Assembly: GCA_036498625.1 (NCBI GenBank)
Contig: DASYFD010000147.1
Location: forward strand, 1 to 44,670
Length of the DNA: 44,670 nucleotides
Reading direction: 5' to 3'
Source of the DNA: VAZQ01 sp036498625
Lineage (GTDB): Bacteria > Pseudomonadota > Alphaproteobacteria > Rhizobiales > Xanthobacteraceae
How positions within the stretch are numbered: the stretch's first letter is position 1; every line of letters begins with the position of its first letter. Below the pieces are notes generated by a model that was not told the origin of the DNA, ran no database searches, and was given only the letters and a program-made list of their open reading frames with translations. Made by a program: the position numbers and the translations under genes. This document shows positions 33,433 through 42,172 of the stretch, in pieces.

Positions 33433-34005
33433 ATGTTCATTCAGACCGAGCCGACCCCCAATCCGGCGACGCTCAAGTTCCTCCCCGGCCGTCCCGTGCT
33501 GGCCCACGGGACGCTCGAGATGCGCGACAAGGCGGCCGCCAACCAGTCGCCGCTGGCCGAGCGTTTGTTCGAGGTCGAGGGCGTGAGCGGCGTATTCTTC
33601 GGTTCCGACTTCATCTCGGTCACCAAGGCGGGCGGCGAATGGCATCAGCTCAAGCCGGCCATCCTGGGCGCCATCATGGAGCATTTCATGTCCGGCGCAC
33701 CGGTCTTGCGCGCGGAGGACCAGGCCGCGGCGGGCGAATCCGCGACCGATGAGTTCTTCGCCCCGGAGGATTCCGAGACGGTCGGCATCATCAAGGATCT
33801 GATCGAGACGCGAGTGCGCCCGGCGGTCGCCAATGATGGAGGCGACATCACGTTCCGCGGCTTCAAGGACGGGGTCGTCTATCTGGACATGAAGGGCGCC
33901 TGCTCGGGCTGCCCGTCATCGACGGCGACCCTGCGGCATGGCATCCAGAACCTGTTGCGTCACTATGTACCGGATGTGGTGGAAGTCCGGCCCACGCAGG
34001 CCTGA
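33433..34005 (+). CDS. nfuA: Nfu-type iron-sulfur cluster carrier
   Basis: This 190-residue protein carries Fe-S clusters to target enzymes. The N-terminal Nfu domain (1-90) begins MFIQTEPTPNPATLKFLPG, typical of mitochondrial and alphaproteobacterial NFU1. The C-terminal NifU-like domain (about 110-185) has VRPAVANDGGDITF and the CxxC in ACSGCPSS that holds the bridging 4Fe-4S cluster. AAGGAGA sits 6 bases before the ATG. It is followed by a composite repeat and tsaB. Confidence 0.93.
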   Translation: MFIQTEPTPNPATLKFLPGRPVLAHGTLEMRDKAAANQSPLAERLFEVEGVSGVFFGSDFISVTKAGGEWHQLKPAILGAIMEHFMSGAPVLRAEDQAAAGESATDEFFAPEDSETVGIIKDLIETRVRPAVANDGGDITFRGFKDGVVYLDMKGACSGCPSSTATLRHGIQNLLRHYVPDVVEVRPTQA

Positions 34006-34014
34006 CGCTGCTTC

Positions 34015-34103
34015 AGAGCATTTTCAGGTTTTCCGTCCGAAAAGGCGACAGCGCAAAAAGGCTAGAGCGGTTTTCGTTTCCGGTCTATGTGAAACCGCTC
34101 TAG
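34015..34103 (+). repeat. Intergenic repeat of the GAGCATTTTCAGG family, copy 3 (full)
   Basis: AGAGCATTTTCAGG (34015-34028) leads into TTTTCCGTCCGAAAA, then the hairpin CTAGAGCGGTTT/GAAACCGCTCTAG (34062-34073 and 34091-34103). It is the reverse complement, in order, of copy 2 at 23058-23162. It lies between nfuA and tsaB. Confidence 0.75.
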
Positions 34104-34155
34104 TCGGCGCCCAGACGGGTTGCCGCCGGGGGGCCGCGCGCCAAATCGAGCCATT

Positions 34156-34839
34156 ATGCGTGTCCTTGCCATTGACTGCGCGCTGGATGCCTGCGCGGCC
34201 GCTGTGTTCGACAGTGGTGCCGGCGCCATCATCGCCAGCCAGACCCGCATCATGGTGCGGGGTCACGCCGAAGCCTTGATGCCGTTGATCGCGCGGGTGA
34301 TGGACGAGGCCGAGGTCGAGTTCAACGAGCTGGACCGGATCGCCGTCACGGTCGGGCCCGGCAGCTTCACCGGCCTGCGGGTCGGCATCTCGGCCGCCCG
34401 CGGCATCGCACTGGCGGCGGCCAAACCGGCCATCGGGCTCACCACCCTGGCGGCCTTGGCGGCGCCCCATATCGCGGCGGACGACACCACGCCGGTCCTG
34501 GTGGCGATCGATGCGCGGCACGATCACGTCTACATGCAGGTGTTCGGCGCAGGTGGTCGCACCTTGCTGGCACCCCGCGTAGCGCCGCTGCGCGAGGCCG
34601 CGCGGGCCGCCACCAGCGGGGCCGCCCGGATCGTGGGCTCGGCCGCCGATCTGGTGGCCGGAGCATGGCCGCGCGGGGAGCCGCCACCGGCGCTGGTCGA
34701 CCAGCGCTCGGCGCCTGACATTGCCTGGATCGCGCGGCTGGGTGCCGTCGCCTCGAAAGCCGAGGGCCCGCCCCGCCCGCTTTATTTGCGCCCCCCCGAC
34801 GCACAGCCGCAGACCGCCGGCAGGCTGCCGCGCCGATGA
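34156..34839 (+). CDS. tsaB: tRNA threonylcarbamoyladenosine biosynthesis protein TsaB
   Basis: This 227-residue ASKHA-fold protein pairs with TsaD to make the t6A37 modification of ANN-decoding tRNAs. It opens with VLAIDCALDACAAAVFD, then AEALMPLIARVM and VGPGSFTGLRVGISAARGIALA (the motif that sets it apart from other ASKHA proteins). The C-terminus is short. The ATG at 34156 is chosen as it begins the first beta strand. It overlaps rimI by four bases, the usual tsaB-rimI coupling. Confidence 0.93.
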   Translation: MRVLAIDCALDACAAAVFDSGAGAIIASQTRIMVRGHAEALMPLIARVMDEAEVEFNELDRIAVTVGPGSFTGLRVGISAARGIALAAAKPAIGLTTLAALAAPHIAADDTTPVLVAIDARHDHVYMQVFGAGGRTLLAPRVAPLREAARAATSGAARIVGSAADLVAGAWPRGEPPPALVDQRSAPDIAWIARLGAVASKAEGPPRPLYLRPPDAQPQTAGRLPRR

Positions 34840-35357
34840 TGGGCTTCATCGCCAAGCTGTTCGCGCGTCCGCAACCCGGCATCTCCGAAGCGACCCCTGC
34901 CGATGCCGCCGATCTGGCTGCGTTGCACGGCGCATCCTTTCACCGCGGCTGGAGCGAGGACGAATTCGAGCGGCTGCTGCTCGATCGCGCGGTGGTGGCG
35001 CATCGGGTCAGGATCGGCAACCGGCTCGTGGGATTCATCATCTCGCGCATCATCGCGGGGGAAGCTGAGATTTTGTCGGTGGCGGTCGCGATGGCGCGGC
35101 GCGGCAAGGGACTGGCGCAGCAAATGCTCAACCTGCATCTGCGGCGGCTCGCGGGCCTCGGCACCCGCACGGTCTTTCTCGAGGTCGACGAAGGCAATGT
35201 GTCGGCGAAGCGGCTGTATCAGCGCGCCGGCTTCCGCGCGGTCGGCCGCCGCGAAGGCTACTATCCGGACCGCACCGACAAGAACCGGCAAGGCAATTTT
35301 CCGGGCCAGCCGAGCAATACTTCAGCGGCCCTGGTGCTGCGCTGCGAGCTGCCCTGA
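34836..35357 (+). CDS. rimI: Ribosomal-protein-alanine N-acetyltransferase RimI
   Basis: This 173-residue GNAT enzyme acetylates the N-terminus of S18 in its model form. The acetyl-CoA loop is SVAVAMARRGKGLAQQML, followed by VFLEVDEGNVSAKRLYQRAGFRAVGRREGYY, the typical RimI C-terminal block ending in a Tyr-rich stretch. The N-terminal part (PADAADLAALHGASFHRGWSEDEFERLL) fits the RimI substrate side. Overlap with tsaB is four bases. In relatives a fur-type gene follows; here a cytochrome gene does. Confidence 0.92.
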   Translation: MMGFIAKLFARPQPGISEATPADAADLAALHGASFHRGWSEDEFERLLLDRAVVAHRVRIGNRLVGFIISRIIAGEAEILSVAVAMARRGKGLAQQMLNLHLRRLAGLGTRTVFLEVDEGNVSAKRLYQRAGFRAVGRREGYYPDRTDKNRQGNFPGQPSNTSAALVLRCELP

Positions 35358-35458
35358 CGTATCGCATCGACCGCCGCAGGGCCTTTCCGTCGCACCCGGC
35401 GCGGCGTATCCTTCAAAGAAAATCGCTGCCGCAAGGCTGCCGCCAGGGAGAACGCCGA

Positions 35459-35821
35459 ATGAAGCGCAGCGTGCTGGCTCTGTTGCTCGTGGCTGCGGCC
35501 GGGCCGTTCACGGCCCCAACCGCCATTGCGCAGCCAGCCCTTACGGCGACCCAATCGGCGGGCCGCAACCTGTTCGCGCAGCATTGCGTGGTCTGCCATG
35601 TGAAGACGCTGATCACCGCGGTTCGCACCTACGGCCCAGCTTTGTCCAAGGAATCACTCGGCGGCCAGGACGATGTCATGCGCGAGCTGATCAGCAACGG
35701 CACGCCGAACATGCCGGGATTCAAGTACAGCCTCGAGCCCGCCGAGATCGGGACCATCATCGCCTACCTCAAGACGCTGCCGCCCCAACCGCCGGCGCCC
35801 GCAAGCCCGGCTCCGCGCTGA
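35459..35821 (+). CDS. Small periplasmic c-type cytochrome
   Basis: This 120-residue cytochrome c has a signal peptide to about residue 25 and a heme-binding CVVCH at 43-47. The likely axial Met is M85 in GTPNMPGFKYSL, which is followed by EIGTIIAYLKTLPPQ, the typical C-terminal helix of class I cytochromes. A Pro-rich end (PPAPASPAPR) follows. It is 33 bases upstream of the heme/propeller gene on the same strand, so it is probably its electron acceptor or donor. Confidence 0.9.
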   Translation: MKRSVLALLLVAAAGPFTAPTAIAQPALTATQSAGRNLFAQHCVVCHVKTLITAVRTYGPALSKESLGGQDDVMRELISNGTPNMPGFKYSLEPAEIGTIIAYLKTLPPQPPAPASPAPR

Positions 35822-35853
35822 GCCGATCGCGCCGACATATGGAGAGATCGCCC

Positions 35854-37728
35854 ATGACCCGCGCCACCCGTACCCGCACCACCAGCCTCGCCCGCCTGAC
35901 CGCCGGATTTGCGCTCGGCGTTGCGATTTCTGCCATCCTGCCGGCGGCGGCCGGCGCCGCCGATGTCCTGCTCAGCGGCACCGTGAAATCATCATCCGGC
36001 GAGACCATGGGGGGCGTGACGGTTTCCGCCAAGGCCGAGGGGGCGACCATCACCACCACCGTGTTCAGCGACGAGACCGGCGGCTACTACTTCCCGCCGC
36101 TGCCGGCGGGCAAATACCGGGTCTGGGCACAGGCGCTGAGCTTTGTGGCCGCGAAGAGCGAGGTCGATCTCGCAGCCGCGCGCCGGCAGGACTTCGTGCT
36201 GACGCCGATGACCGACTTCGAGCAGCAGGTGCGGCAATTGCCGGGCGACCTGATCCTGGCCGGACTGCCGGAAAGCACGCCCGACGACAAGCGTCTCAAG
36301 CAGATCGTGCGCAACAACTGCACCAGCTGCCACACGCCGAGCTACACCTTGCAGCATCGCTTCGACGAGACCGGCTGGAACGCCATCATCCAGACCATGA
36401 AGTCGATCAACGTCTACGGGGTCTACAACCCCGCCGCGGAGACAAATCCGGTTCTCGAGTTTCATCAGAAGGAGCTCGCCGCCTATCTGGCGCGGGCGCG
36501 CGGACCCGGCCAGGGCGGGTTCCAGATCACGACCCGGCCGCGTCCGACCGGCGAGGCCGCCCGCGCGGTGTTCAAGGAATACGACGTCGCGCTCAATCCG
36601 GATCAGGTGCTGCCGGCGCCCGACCATCCCATCGACGGCAGCGACTGGTCGCTCGGAACGCCGTCGCGGGTGGGCTCGCTGCCGCATGACGCGGCCGCCG
36701 ATCTCGACGGCAATCTCTGGTTCGCCGCCACCATGCCCAACCGCACCATGTCGGTGGGTCGCATCGATGCCAAGACCGGGGCCATCAAGCCGTTCCGGGT
36801 CGATGCCCCCAACGGCTTGGCGGCGGTTTCCCACGGCCTGATCCGTGACGACAAGGGCATGATCTGGTTCAACGCGCGGATCGGGCGCGGCAGCCTCGCC
36901 AAGGTCGATCCCAAGACCGAGAAGGTCTCGGTCTACATCCCGCCGACCGGCATGTCGCAAATCGACGGGCCGGTGACGCTCGATTTCGACGGCACCGGCG
37001 GCATCTGGGCCGGAACCCAGGACGGCGTGCTGCGCTTCGACCCGGCCGGCGAAAAATTCACCGAGTTCAAGTCGATGACCCCGCGCACCCCCAAGGGCGG
37101 CGTCGGCACCACCTACGGCATCGCGGGCGATCGCGACGGCAATGTGTGGTGGACCCAGATGGCGTTCGACATCGTCGCCAAGAGCGACATCAAAACCGGC
37201 AAGTCGCTGGAATGGACGCTGCCGCCGGTGGTCGATCAGATCAAGCTCGCCACCGCGGGCGACATCAAGTTCTATGACACCTATGCGCCGACCGACATCG
37301 GCACGCCGTTCCCGTGGTCGCAAGGACCCAGGCGGATCGGCATCGACCGCGAGGCCGGCGTGCTTTGGGTCGCCAATTCCTGGGGCGGCAGCCTGACCCG
37401 GGTCGACACTTCGACCGGAAACATGACCTTCGTTCCGATGCCCAACCCCGCCACCCAGCAACCCTACGAGGCCCGGGCCGACAAGAGCCACAATGTCTGG
37501 GTCCCCATGTGGACCACCGATCAGATCGCGAAATATGATCCGGCGACATCCAAGTGGACCATGTTCGATTTGCCGACGCGCGGAACCGAGGTACGGATCG
37601 TCAACTTGCTCGAGCAGGGCAGCCAGAAGGAAGTGGTGTTCGCCTTCCCGCGCTCCAGCAAGGTTGCGGTCATGAACGTGCGCAGCGAGGCCGACATGGC
37701 GGCGCTCAAGCAGCAGGCGAAGCCATAG
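35854..37728 (+). CDS. Secreted carboxypeptidase-regulatory domain / heme c / Vgb-like beta-propeller protein
   Basis: This 624-residue periplasmic protein has four parts: signal peptide (1-36); a carboxypeptidase-regulatory-like beta-sandwich (37-118, DVLLSGTVKSSSGE through VLTPMT); a cytochrome-like region with CTSCH at 156-160; and a Vgb-like beta-propeller from about 255 to the end, with repeats of the type DLDGNLWFA, DDKGMIWFN, DGTGGIWAG and DRDGNVWWT. Vgb is virginiamycin B lyase, but the His/metal catalytic residues are not recognised, so lyase activity is not claimed. The ATG at 35854 has GGAGAG upstream. Paired with the small cytochrome, it may be a periplasmic oxidoreductase. Confidence 0.8.
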   Translation: MTRATRTRTTSLARLTAGFALGVAISAILPAAAGAADVLLSGTVKSSSGETMGGVTVSAKAEGATITTTVFSDETGGYYFPPLPAGKYRVWAQALSFVAAKSEVDLAAARRQDFVLTPMTDFEQQVRQLPGDLILAGLPESTPDDKRLKQIVRNNCTSCHTPSYTLQHRFDETGWNAIIQTMKSINVYGVYNPAAETNPVLEFHQKELAAYLARARGPGQGGFQITTRPRPTGEAARAVFKEYDVALNPDQVLPAPDHPIDGSDWSLGTPSRVGSLPHDAAADLDGNLWFAATMPNRTMSVGRIDAKTGAIKPFRVDAPNGLAAVSHGLIRDDKGMIWFNARIGRGSLAKVDPKTEKVSVYIPPTGMSQIDGPVTLDFDGTGGIWAGTQDGVLRFDPAGEKFTEFKSMTPRTPKGGVGTTYGIAGDRDGNVWWTQMAFDIVAKSDIKTGKSLEWTLPPVVDQIKLATAGDIKFYDTYAPTDIGTPFPWSQGPRRIGIDREAGVLWVANSWGGSLTRVDTSTGNMTFVPMPNPATQQPYEARADKSHNVWVPMWTTDQIAKYDPATSKWTMFDLPTRGTEVRIVNLLEQGSQKEVVFAFPRSSKVAVMNVRSEADMAALKQQAKP

Positions 37729-37749
37729 GCATCGCCGGCCGGCGATGCC
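37728..37749. other. 22-base perfect palindrome at the stop of the heme/propeller gene
   Basis: GGCATCGCCGG is followed directly by its exact reverse complement CCGGCGATGCC, with the first G being the last base of the TAG stop. A run TTTTT occurs about 50 bases later. It may be an end-of-transcript structure or a binding site. Confidence 0.5.
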
Positions 37750-37879
37750 GCGCGCCTCGCGGGCGACGCCGCCATTCCTTTTTCAGGCGAAAGGGGCTAA
37801 GACAGGCGGGCCGCGCGGCGGATCCCGCGGAGAAGCATAATACTCAATTCCTGCAAAGGGTTAACGTCGCCGAACCGGC

Positions 37880-39322
37880 ATGAGCGGAGCGCGCAAAGTC
37901 CATATCAAGTCGTTCGGCTGCCAGATGAACGTCTACGATTCCCATCGTATGGCGGACACGCTCGCGGGCGAAGGCTACGCCGAGACCGCGACGCCCGATG
38001 ACGCCGATCTCATCATCCTGAACACCTGCCACATCCGCGAGAAGGCCGCCGAGAAGGTCTATTCCGAGCTTGGGCGCGTGCGGGAGCTCAAGCAGGCCGC
38101 TGCCCGCGACGGCCGGGCGGTGGTGGTCGCAGTCGCCGGCTGCGTGGCGCAGGCGGAAGGGGCCGAGATCATCCGCCGCGCCCCCACGGTCGACCTGGTG
38201 GTGGGCCCGCAGAATTATCAGCACCTGCCGCAGTTGCTGGGGCGGGTCGGCCGCGGCGGCGCGGTGGTCGACACCGAGTTTCCGGTCGCGGACAAGTTCG
38301 ACAGCCTGCGCGCCCCGACCGCGCAAGCCATCCGGGCGCGCGGCATCTCGGCCTTCGTCACCGTCCAGGAGGGCTGCGACAAGTTCTGCACGTTCTGCGT
38401 CGTGCCCTACACCCGTGGCGCCGAGCTGTCGCGGCCGGTCGCCAAGATCGTCGCCGACATCGAGGGGCTGGCGCAGGCCGGCGTGCGCGAGGTCACGCTG
38501 ATCGGCCAGAACGTCAATGCGTATCACGGGACCGGGCCCGACGGCGCGCCGTGGCGGCTCGGCCGCCTGCTGCACCGCGTGGCGCAAGTGCCCGGCATCG
38601 CGCGCCTGCGCTACACCACCAGCCATCCGGGCGACATGGAGGACAGCCTGATCGCGGCTCATCGCGATCTCGCCAGCCTGATGCCCCACCTGCATCTGCC
38701 GGTGCAATCGGGCTCCGACCGCATCCTGGCCGCCATGAACCGCCGGCACACGCGCGCCGATTATCTGGACGCCATCACGCGCCTGCGCCAGGCGCGGCCC
38801 GATATGGCGTTCTCGACCGACTTCATCGTCGGCTTCCCGAGCGAGACCGAAGCGGATTTCCAGACCAGCCTTGCGCTGGTCGACGAGGTGGGATTCGCCG
38901 GCGCCTATTTCTTCAAATATTCGGCGCGGCCCGGAACGCCGGCTGCCGACATGGCGGATCAGGTGCCGGAGAGCGTAAAGCATGAACGCCTGCAGCGCCT
39001 GCAACGCGCCGTGGAGCGGCAGCAGACCGCCTTCAACGCCAATTACCTCGGACGCAACTTTCCCGTCCTGTTCGAGCGGGCCGGACGCTATCCTGGCCAG
39101 ATCGTCGGCCGATCGCCATATCAGCAGACGGTGCAGGTCCAGAACCCGAAAGGGGCGGGCGGCGCCATCGCGATCGGGGATACGGCCGAGGTGACCGTCA
39201 CGGCATTGAGCGCCAACAGCCTGTTCGGCCGGCTCGCCGCCGCGCCGCTCCCTCTGGCTGATCCTCCCCCGCCGGCCGGGAAGGAAAGTGTCGGAGCAAT
39301 GCTGTCGGAACCAGGAGGCTAG
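37880..39322 (+). CDS. miaB: tRNA-2-methylthio-N6-dimethylallyladenosine synthase MiaB
   Basis: This 480-residue radical-SAM methylthiotransferase modifies A37 of tRNAs reading UNN codons. The N-terminal UPF0004 domain has SFGCQMNVYDSHRMAD with a cluster Cys and further Cys in NTCHIREKA and AVAGCVAQ. The radical-SAM motif CDKFCTFC is at about residues 169-176, inside QEGCDKFCTFCVVPYTRG. A C-terminal TRAM domain (about 385-445) is present. It is the first of a compact core block with phoH, ybeY, corC-like and lnt. Confidence 0.97.
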   Translation: MSGARKVHIKSFGCQMNVYDSHRMADTLAGEGYAETATPDDADLIILNTCHIREKAAEKVYSELGRVRELKQAAARDGRAVVVAVAGCVAQAEGAEIIRRAPTVDLVVGPQNYQHLPQLLGRVGRGGAVVDTEFPVADKFDSLRAPTAQAIRARGISAFVTVQEGCDKFCTFCVVPYTRGAELSRPVAKIVADIEGLAQAGVREVTLIGQNVNAYHGTGPDGAPWRLGRLLHRVAQVPGIARLRYTTSHPGDMEDSLIAAHRDLASLMPHLHLPVQSGSDRILAAMNRRHTRADYLDAITRLRQARPDMAFSTDFIVGFPSETEADFQTSLALVDEVGFAGAYFFKYSARPGTPAADMADQVPESVKHERLQRLQRAVERQQTAFNANYLGRNFPVLFERAGRYPGQIVGRSPYQQTVQVQNPKGAGGAIAIGDTAEVTVTALSANSLFGRLAAAPLPLADPPPPAGKESVGAMLSEPGG

Positions 39323-39327
39323 AGCCG

Positions 39328-40383
39328 TTGCGCACCACACGGTCGAACAATGGGACGCTCATTCAGCCGGCAAATCCCACCGGCGACGCCGCGGCCGCGC
39401 AGATCACGCTCGCCTTCGACGACAACCGGCTGGCCTCGCTGCTGCTCGGCCAATACGGACAGCATCTCGCCCTGATCGAGCGCCGGTTGGGCGTGGTCGC
39501 CGACCAGCGCGGCAACCACGTCACCATCGTGGGACCGCGCGATGCCTGCGAGCAGGCGCGGCGCGTCCTCGAGGGCCTCTATGAGCGGTTGAAGCGCGGC
39601 GACGAATTGGTCTCCGGCGACGTCGAGGGCACGATCCGGCTCGCCATCGCCCAGGGCTCCTTGTTCGACTTCGATCCGGCCAGCGCGCGTTCGGGCTTCG
39701 AGGAGATCAATCTGCGCAAGCGGCCGGTGCGCGCCCAGACGGCGGCGCAGGACGCCTATATCCGGGCCCTCAAGCGCCATTCGCTGGTTTTCGGCATCGG
39801 GCCGGCCGGCACCGGCAAGACCTGGCTCGCGGTCGCGCGCGCGGTCTCGCTGTTCGAGCGCAAGGAGGTCGACCGCATCATCCTGTCGCGCCCGGCGGTG
39901 GAAGCCGGCGAGCGGTTGGGCTTCCTGCCCGGCGACATGCGCGAGAAGGTCGATCCCTATCTGCGCCCGATCTATGACGCGCTCTACGATCTGATGGATG
40001 CGCGCATCGTCGAGCGGGCGCTGCAGTCCGGCGAGATCGAGATCGCGCCGCTCGCCTTCATGCGCGGCCGTACCCTGTCCAATGCCGTGGTGATCCTCGA
40101 CGAAGCGCAGAACTCGACCTCCATGCAGATGAAGATGTTCCTGACGCGGCTGGGCGAGAACAGCCGCATGATCGTGACCGGCGATCCGAGCCAGGTCGAC
40201 TTGCCGCGCGGCCAGACCTCCGGGCTCGCGGAAGCCACCAAGCTGCTCGCCGGCATCGAAGGCATCGCCCAGGCGGTGTTCACCGCCGAGGACGTCATCC
40301 GCCATGAGCTGGTGGCCCGCATCGTGGCGGCCTACGACGCCGCGGCGCTGAACGCCATCCGGCTGCGCGAGGCCGATGAATGA
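39328..40383 (+). CDS. ybeZ: PhoH-like ATPase (YbeZ)
   Basis: This 351-residue ATPase is a partner of YbeY. The start is a TTG at 39328; AGGAGG at 39313-39318 with 9-base spacing decides it, and no ATG lies nearby in frame. The N-terminal KH-like region precedes the ATPase domain: FGIGPAGTGKTWLAVARAV (P-loop), DRIILSRPAVEAGERLGFLPGD, and ILDEAQNSTSMQMKMFLTR (Walker B). MIVTGDPSQVDLP follows. It overlaps ybeY by four bases. Confidence 0.93.
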   Translation: MRTTRSNNGTLIQPANPTGDAAAAQITLAFDDNRLASLLLGQYGQHLALIERRLGVVADQRGNHVTIVGPRDACEQARRVLEGLYERLKRGDELVSGDVEGTIRLAIAQGSLFDFDPASARSGFEEINLRKRPVRAQTAAQDAYIRALKRHSLVFGIGPAGTGKTWLAVARAVSLFERKEVDRIILSRPAVEAGERLGFLPGDMREKVDPYLRPIYDALYDLMDARIVERALQSGEIEIAPLAFMRGRTLSNAVVILDEAQNSTSMQMKMFLTRLGENSRMIVTGDPSQVDLPRGQTSGLAEATKLLAGIEGIAQAVFTAEDVIRHELVARIVAAYDAAALNAIRLREADE

Positions 40384-40970
40384 GCGGTCTGCCGCGGGCC
40401 CGGAAGCCCGGCACACGGACCATCAGGCCCCGTCCGCGATCGCGTCGGCCGCGGCTGGCGCCCGCCATCGACATCGTGGTCGATTCGCCGCTCTGGAAGG
40501 CGCAACGCGGCGTCAAAGCGGTCCTGCAACGGGCGATCGGCGAGGCCGCCGCCATGGCGGCTACAAGCGGCGGCGAGCTTGCTATCGTGCTCACCGATGA
40601 TTCGGCGATCCGCGCACTCAACCGCAACTGGCGCGGCAAGGACCAGCCGACCAATGTGCTGTCGTTTCCGGCCAATGCCCCCTCCGATTCCCTCCCCGGC
40701 GAGCGCGGCCGGGTCCGGCTGCTCGGTGATATCGTGATCGCCTATGAGACCATGGCGCGCGAAGCGCTGGCCGAGCATCGGCCGTTTCGGCACCATCTCG
40801 CGCACCTGGCGGTGCATGGATTTCTTCATCTGGTAGGGCACGATCACGCGGTGGATGCGGAGGCAGACGCCATGGAGGCGCTCGAGATCGCCGTGCTGGC
40901 GCGGCTCGATGTGCCCAATCCCTATCTCATGCATTCCGACCGCAAGCGCGGCCCGAGGCCTGATTGCTGA
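40380..40970 (+). CDS. ybeY: Endoribonuclease YbeY
   Basis: This 196-residue zinc metalloprotein matures the 3' end of 16S rRNA and polices 70S ribosomes. The H-x3-H-x5-H metal motif is in HGFLHLVGHDH, preceded by HHLAHLAV. NWRGKDQPTNVLSFPA is the other conserved stretch. The ATG overlaps the ybeZ stop (ATGA). The first 30 residues are Arg/Pro-rich and not part of the fold. Confidence 0.95.
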   Translation: MSGLPRARKPGTRTIRPRPRSRRPRLAPAIDIVVDSPLWKAQRGVKAVLQRAIGEAAAMAATSGGELAIVLTDDSAIRALNRNWRGKDQPTNVLSFPANAPSDSLPGERGRVRLLGDIVIAYETMAREALAEHRPFRHHLAHLAVHGFLHLVGHDHAVDAEADAMEALEIAVLARLDVPNPYLMHSDRKRGPRPDC

Positions 40971-40975
40971 CCGCC

Positions 40976-42172
40976 ATGCCCGAGCAAGACCAATCCGGCT
41001 CGCCCGAACAGCCCGGTCAGGCGAATGAAGGACGTAATCTTCCGGCGCTGGTACCCGCCGGCAGCCTGGTGCGGCACGAGCGCCGCGAAGGCTGGATGGC
41101 GTGGGCCTTGCGGGTGGTGTTCGGATGGAAGGCCGGCTCGATCCGCGCGAACCTTTCGGACGTCCTCAAGGCGGGCGCGGGCGAGACCGGCTTCTCGCCC
41201 AAAGAAAGCGTCATGCTGCAAAACATCCTCGGCCTGCGCGAGCGGCGGGTCGTGGATGTCATGGTGCCGCGCGCCGACATCATCGCGGTCAAGCAGGAAA
41301 TCGTGCTCGGCGAGCTCATGAAGGTGTTCGCCAGCGCCGGCCATTCGCGACTCGTGGTCTATGACGAGATGCTCGACGACGCCGTCGGCATGGTGCACAT
41401 CCGCGACCTCATGGCCTTCATGACGGCACGCGCGGAGGTGCGCCCCAACGTCAAGCCCCGGCGCGGGAAGCTCCCGGCCGCCGGCCTCGACCTCAAGGCG
41501 GTCGATCTGTCCATGCCGCTGTCCGCCGCCAAGCTCATTCGCGAGATGCTGTTCGTGCCGCCATCGATGCCCGCGATGGACCTGTTGGCGCGGATGCAGA
41601 CGAGCCGCATCCATCTGGCACTCGTGGTCGACGAATACGGCGGCGCCGACGGTGTCGTCTCGATCGAGGACATCGTGGAGGAGATCGTCGGCGAGATCGA
41701 GGACGAGCACGACGAGGATGAAAGGCCCAACGTGGTGCGCCAAGCCGACGGTTCCTTTCTGGCCGACGCGCGCGCCCAGCTCGAGGATGTCACCGCCACG
41801 GTCGGGGCAGATTTCAATGTCGGCGAGATCGCCAACGAAGTGGATACGCTCGCCGGCTACATCGCCACCCGCATCGGGCGCGTGCCGGTACGCGGCGAGC
41901 TGGTGCCGGGCCCCGGCCCGTTCGAGATCGAGGTGCTCGACGCCGATCCCCGCCGCGTCAAGAAGCTCAAGATCTATCTGTCGGCGGACCGGCGCAACGG
42001 CCATCGCAGCGAGACCCCGCGCCGGCCGGCCGACGCCTCCGCGACCGCGGCGCCCGCGACCCCGACGCCCGCGACCCCACCATCATCGGCGCCTGAATTG
42101 CCGGTCAGCCGCGACGCATCCGTCAAGCCATCTCCCGATCCCGCCGGCTCGAAGACCCCGCCCAGACCGTGA
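40976..42172 (+). CDS. CorC/HlyC-like CBS-domain protein
   Basis: This 398-residue protein contains two CBS domains and a CorC_HlyC (transporter-associated) domain, in the order GLRERRVVDVMVPRADI (CBS 1), ARMQTSRIHLALVVDEYGGADGVVSIEDI (CBS 2), then a domain with FLADARAQLEDV. It has no membrane (DUF21) part, so it is of the soluble CorC type found with lnt. The last 60 residues are a Pro/Ala/Ser-rich tail. The start is uncertain: TTG at 40964 overlaps ybeY and has GAGG 5 bases before it; the ATG at 40976 is more conventional. Confidence 0.9.
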   Translation: MPEQDQSGSPEQPGQANEGRNLPALVPAGSLVRHERREGWMAWALRVVFGWKAGSIRANLSDVLKAGAGETGFSPKESVMLQNILGLRERRVVDVMVPRADIIAVKQEIVLGELMKVFASAGHSRLVVYDEMLDDAVGMVHIRDLMAFMTARAEVRPNVKPRRGKLPAAGLDLKAVDLSMPLSAAKLIREMLFVPPSMPAMDLLARMQTSRIHLALVVDEYGGADGVVSIEDIVEEIVGEIEDEHDEDERPNVVRQADGSFLADARAQLEDVTATVGADFNVGEIANEVDTLAGYIATRIGRVPVRGELVPGPGPFEIEVLDADPRRVKKLKIYLSADRRNGHRSETPRRPADASATAAPATPTPATPPSSAPELPVSRDASVKPSPDPAGSKTPPRP

